Source of the DNA: Clostridium sp. K13
GTDB lineage: Bacteria; Bacillota; Clostridia; Clostridiales; Clostridiaceae
DNA: 64,000 bases
Direction: 5' to 3'
Assembly (NCBI RefSeq): GCF_019734195.1
Contig: NZ_JAASHM010000011.1
Span: 37,824-101,823, forward strand
Shown: positions 63,883-64,000 of the stretch, one piece after another
Layout: each line of letters begins with the position of its first letter
Position numbering within the stretch: position 1 is the stretch's first letter
The notes under the pieces: generated by a model
Seen by the model: the letters and a program-made list of their open reading frames with translations, nothing else
Told to the model about the DNA's origin: nothing
Database searches by the model: none
Position numbers and translations under genes: made by a program

Positions 63883-63924
63883 TAAAAAATACTCACAATA
63901 AATTTTATTGTGAGTATTTTTTAT
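63883..63924 (+). terminator. Terminator after the DUF4351-like gene
   Basis: ACTCACAATAAA/TTTATTGTGAGT hairpin followed by ATTTTTT. Confidence 0.88.
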
Positions 63925-63927
63925 CAG

Positions 63928-63954
63928 ACTGTTGACAAAGTGTCAACAGTCTTT
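63928..63954. terminator. Second hairpin near the right edge
   Basis: GACTGTTGACA-AAG-TGTCAACAGTC perfect stem with TTTAATTTT after it. It may serve a minus-strand gene beyond the window. Confidence 0.65.
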
Positions 63955-64000
63955 AATTTTATACAAATATGTAATATAATATAAAATATATTAATTTATT

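Overview
This is a low-GC Gram-positive chromosome segment, almost certainly from a spore-forming Clostridium (cluster I, sensu stricto). The evidence is the very AT-rich intergenic DNA, strong GGAGG-type ribosome binding sites, T-box, L-box and PyrR leaders, spore genes (spmA/spmB, sleC, a Csp protease) and the order metG-tatD-yabE-rnmV-rsmA, which in Bacillus and Clostridium lies near the replication origin. Most large genes read on the minus strand, as expected for one replichore. I see no prophage, integrase, insertion sequence or CRISPR array. The mobile-looking DNA consists of small intergenic palindromic (MITE-like) elements.

Layout. 0-5.3 kb: a partial lipoprotein, an unknown 392-aa protein, rsmA-rnmV, yabE and a TatD nuclease. 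5.3-9.8 kb: a putative plus-strand small RNA, then two different methionyl-tRNA synthetases, the second behind a Met T-box. 9.9-17.3 kb: a small FUSC-like protein, an NhaC-family transporter behind a lysine riboswitch (probably lysine uptake), an Xaa-Pro peptidase, an ACT-domain regulator, an unassigned structured element, spmA-spmB and a CcpA-like regulator. 17.5-21.9 kb: ileS behind an Ile T-box, a BFD-like [2Fe-2S] protein and a GIY-YIG protein. 22-28.3 kb: a complete oppABCDF operon. 28.7-35.3 kb: an rRNA methyltransferase, a DUF2752 protein, an ECF sigma/anti-sigma pair, a radical-SAM protein, a lipoprotein and a YkvI-type transporter. 35.3-41.9 kb: a MITE-like element, sleC and a double-domain Csp protease (the cortex-lysis germination module), a DnaA-box cluster, a LexA-like XRE regulator and a DUF3783 protein. 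42-44.9 kb: cyclophilin, a STAS-like protein, murI, an SOS-controlled orphan gene and a small membrane protein. 45-49.5 kb: carAB behind a PyrR attenuator that contains a possible leader peptide. 49.7-56 kb: HAD phosphatase, SDR, an unusual pair of repeat or low-complexity proteins preceded by four direct repeats, a YdcF-like protein, an acetyltransferase and proBA. 56.3-63.9 kb: YjiH, tRNA-Glu(CUC), ahpC plus a domain-permuted ahpF behind PerR/Fur-like operators, a P-loop ATPase with a DUF1836 regulator, a hemolysin III-type protein and a small DUF4351-like protein.

How the genes work together. Several modules sense nutrients by RNA: Met and Ile T-boxes, lysine riboswitch, PyrR leader. The germination protease and its cortex-lytic substrate SleC are adjacent. 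The oxidative stress pair shares a metal/peroxide-type operator region. The most novel items are the orphan SOS gene with two textbook LexA boxes, the three-repeat protein at 52.3 kb with its repeat-rich upstream region, the C-rich-loop small RNA at 5.4 kb, the DnaA-box cluster upstream of csp, the structured element at 14.5 kb, and the palindrome-built intergenic elements.
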